Origin: JBBQWZ01 sp038210135
GTDB lineage: Bacteria > Acidobacteriota > Terriglobia > Bryobacterales > Bryobacteraceae
Assembly: GCA_038210135.1 (NCBI GenBank)
Contig: JBBQWZ010000024.1
Span: 31,371 to 95,370, forward strand
DNA length: 64,000 nt
Direction of reading: 5' to 3'
Positions 63,871 through 64,000 of the stretch are shown piece by piece (within the stretch, counting starts at the first letter, position 1; each line of letters begins with the position of its first letter). The notes below the pieces were generated by a model. It saw nothing but the letters and a program-made list of their open reading frames with translations, did no database searches and was not told where the DNA came from. A program made the translations under genes and the position numbers.

Positions 63871-63925
63871 TCTCATGCAAGATGAGCCTGAAGGAAGGGT
63901 TTGATTCTCATACAAGATGAGCCTG
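63871..63925. repeat. pair of direct repeats with internal hairpins
   Basis: TCTCATGCAAGATGAGCCTG (63871-63890) and TCTCATACAAGATGAGCCTG (63906-63925) differ at one base and are 35 bases apart start to start. Each contains CTCAT...ATGAG, a short inverted repeat. They lie just upstream of a possible transposase start. Confidence 0.75.
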
Positions 63926-63962
63926 GGAGGGAGATTCCGCATGCTGGGGATTGATCATCAGC

Positions 63963-64000
63963 ATGGACGACGGGAAGTTGAGCCTGGAACAGGTCCGGGT
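63963..64000 (+). CDS. possible start of an integrase/transposase, cut by window edge
   Basis: Only 12 codons visible: ATG then DDGKLSLEQVR. The beginning resembles the N termini of ISNCY/IS481-like integrase-core transposases (xLSLEQIR). The repeats at 63871-63925 could be part of the element's end. Very short, so low certainty. Confidence 0.35.
   Translation, partial: MDDGKLSLEQVR

Overview
The window is a GC-rich (roughly 60 percent by eye) bacterial chromosome segment with tightly packed genes in short operons. The gene mix points to Acidobacteriota, probably a Bryobacterales/Solibacter-type organism: an ADOP/MacB-like permease, a PSD1-type cytochrome (DUF1549/DUF1553) next to a DUF1501 protein, a PEP-CTERM protein, two Uma2-family proteins, TIM-barrel sugar isomerases with Tat-like leaders, and DUF507, DUF1844, DUF2203, DUF2339 and DUF3999 proteins. 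This is inferred from family content; no rRNA or tRNA gene was seen.

Layout. 1-1.8 kb: 3' part of ppdK and its terminator. 1.8-5.4 kb (minus): a three-gene unit with an FkbM methyltransferase fused to a putative glycosyltransferase, a stand-alone paralogue of that second domain, and a small helical protein. 5.4-6.5 kb: a PEP-CTERM protein with a strong terminator. 6.6-11.2 kb: a four-gene cassette of a MoxR-like AAA ATPase, a large unknown protein, a small membrane protein and a membrane-anchored JAB/MPN-like protein lacking one zinc ligand. 11.3-16.4 kb: alaS, a YpdA-like reductase, a sugar isomerase and a Uma2 protein. 16.4-21.6 kb: exported or membrane proteins (DUF1326, PQQ propeller, multispan protein, TPR, DinB).

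21.6-24.1 kb holds the most notable locus: a UGSC-family selenoprotein whose in-frame UGA is followed by a good bacterial SECIS hairpin, overlapping an ABC exporter. 24-35 kb: SDR, a divergent ClpS, a metallo-beta-lactamase-fold enzyme, an ADOP permease, a LacD-type aldolase, a second Uma2 protein, a dicarboxylate symporter, and an xseB-polyprenyl synthase-tlyA-nadK operon. 35-44 kb: AraC-type regulator, VOC protein, an AbrB/PIN toxin-antitoxin pair with a palindromic operator, an Ldh2-type dehydrogenase, a hydroxypyruvate isomerase-like protein, a GT9 glycosyltransferase, a lipoprotein amidohydrolase, ribF, a PhnP-like hydrolase and DUF1844.

44-51.5 kb (plus): mazG, a GNAT, an OSBS/N-acylamino acid racemase, two transporters and an SDR, chained by stop/start overlaps or 1-4 nt gaps, then an ECF sigma/anti-sigma pair. 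51.4-60 kb: secreted hydrolases, a degenerate histidine kinase, and the DUF1549/DUF1501 pair. 60-63.8 kb (minus): a DUF2339-DUF3999-DUF2203 operon. The right edge holds a near-identical repeat and what may be the start of a transposase.

Best leads: the UGSC selenoprotein, the AAA/JAB-like cassette, the FkbM-glycosyltransferase paralogue pair, and an AT-rich patch inside alaS.
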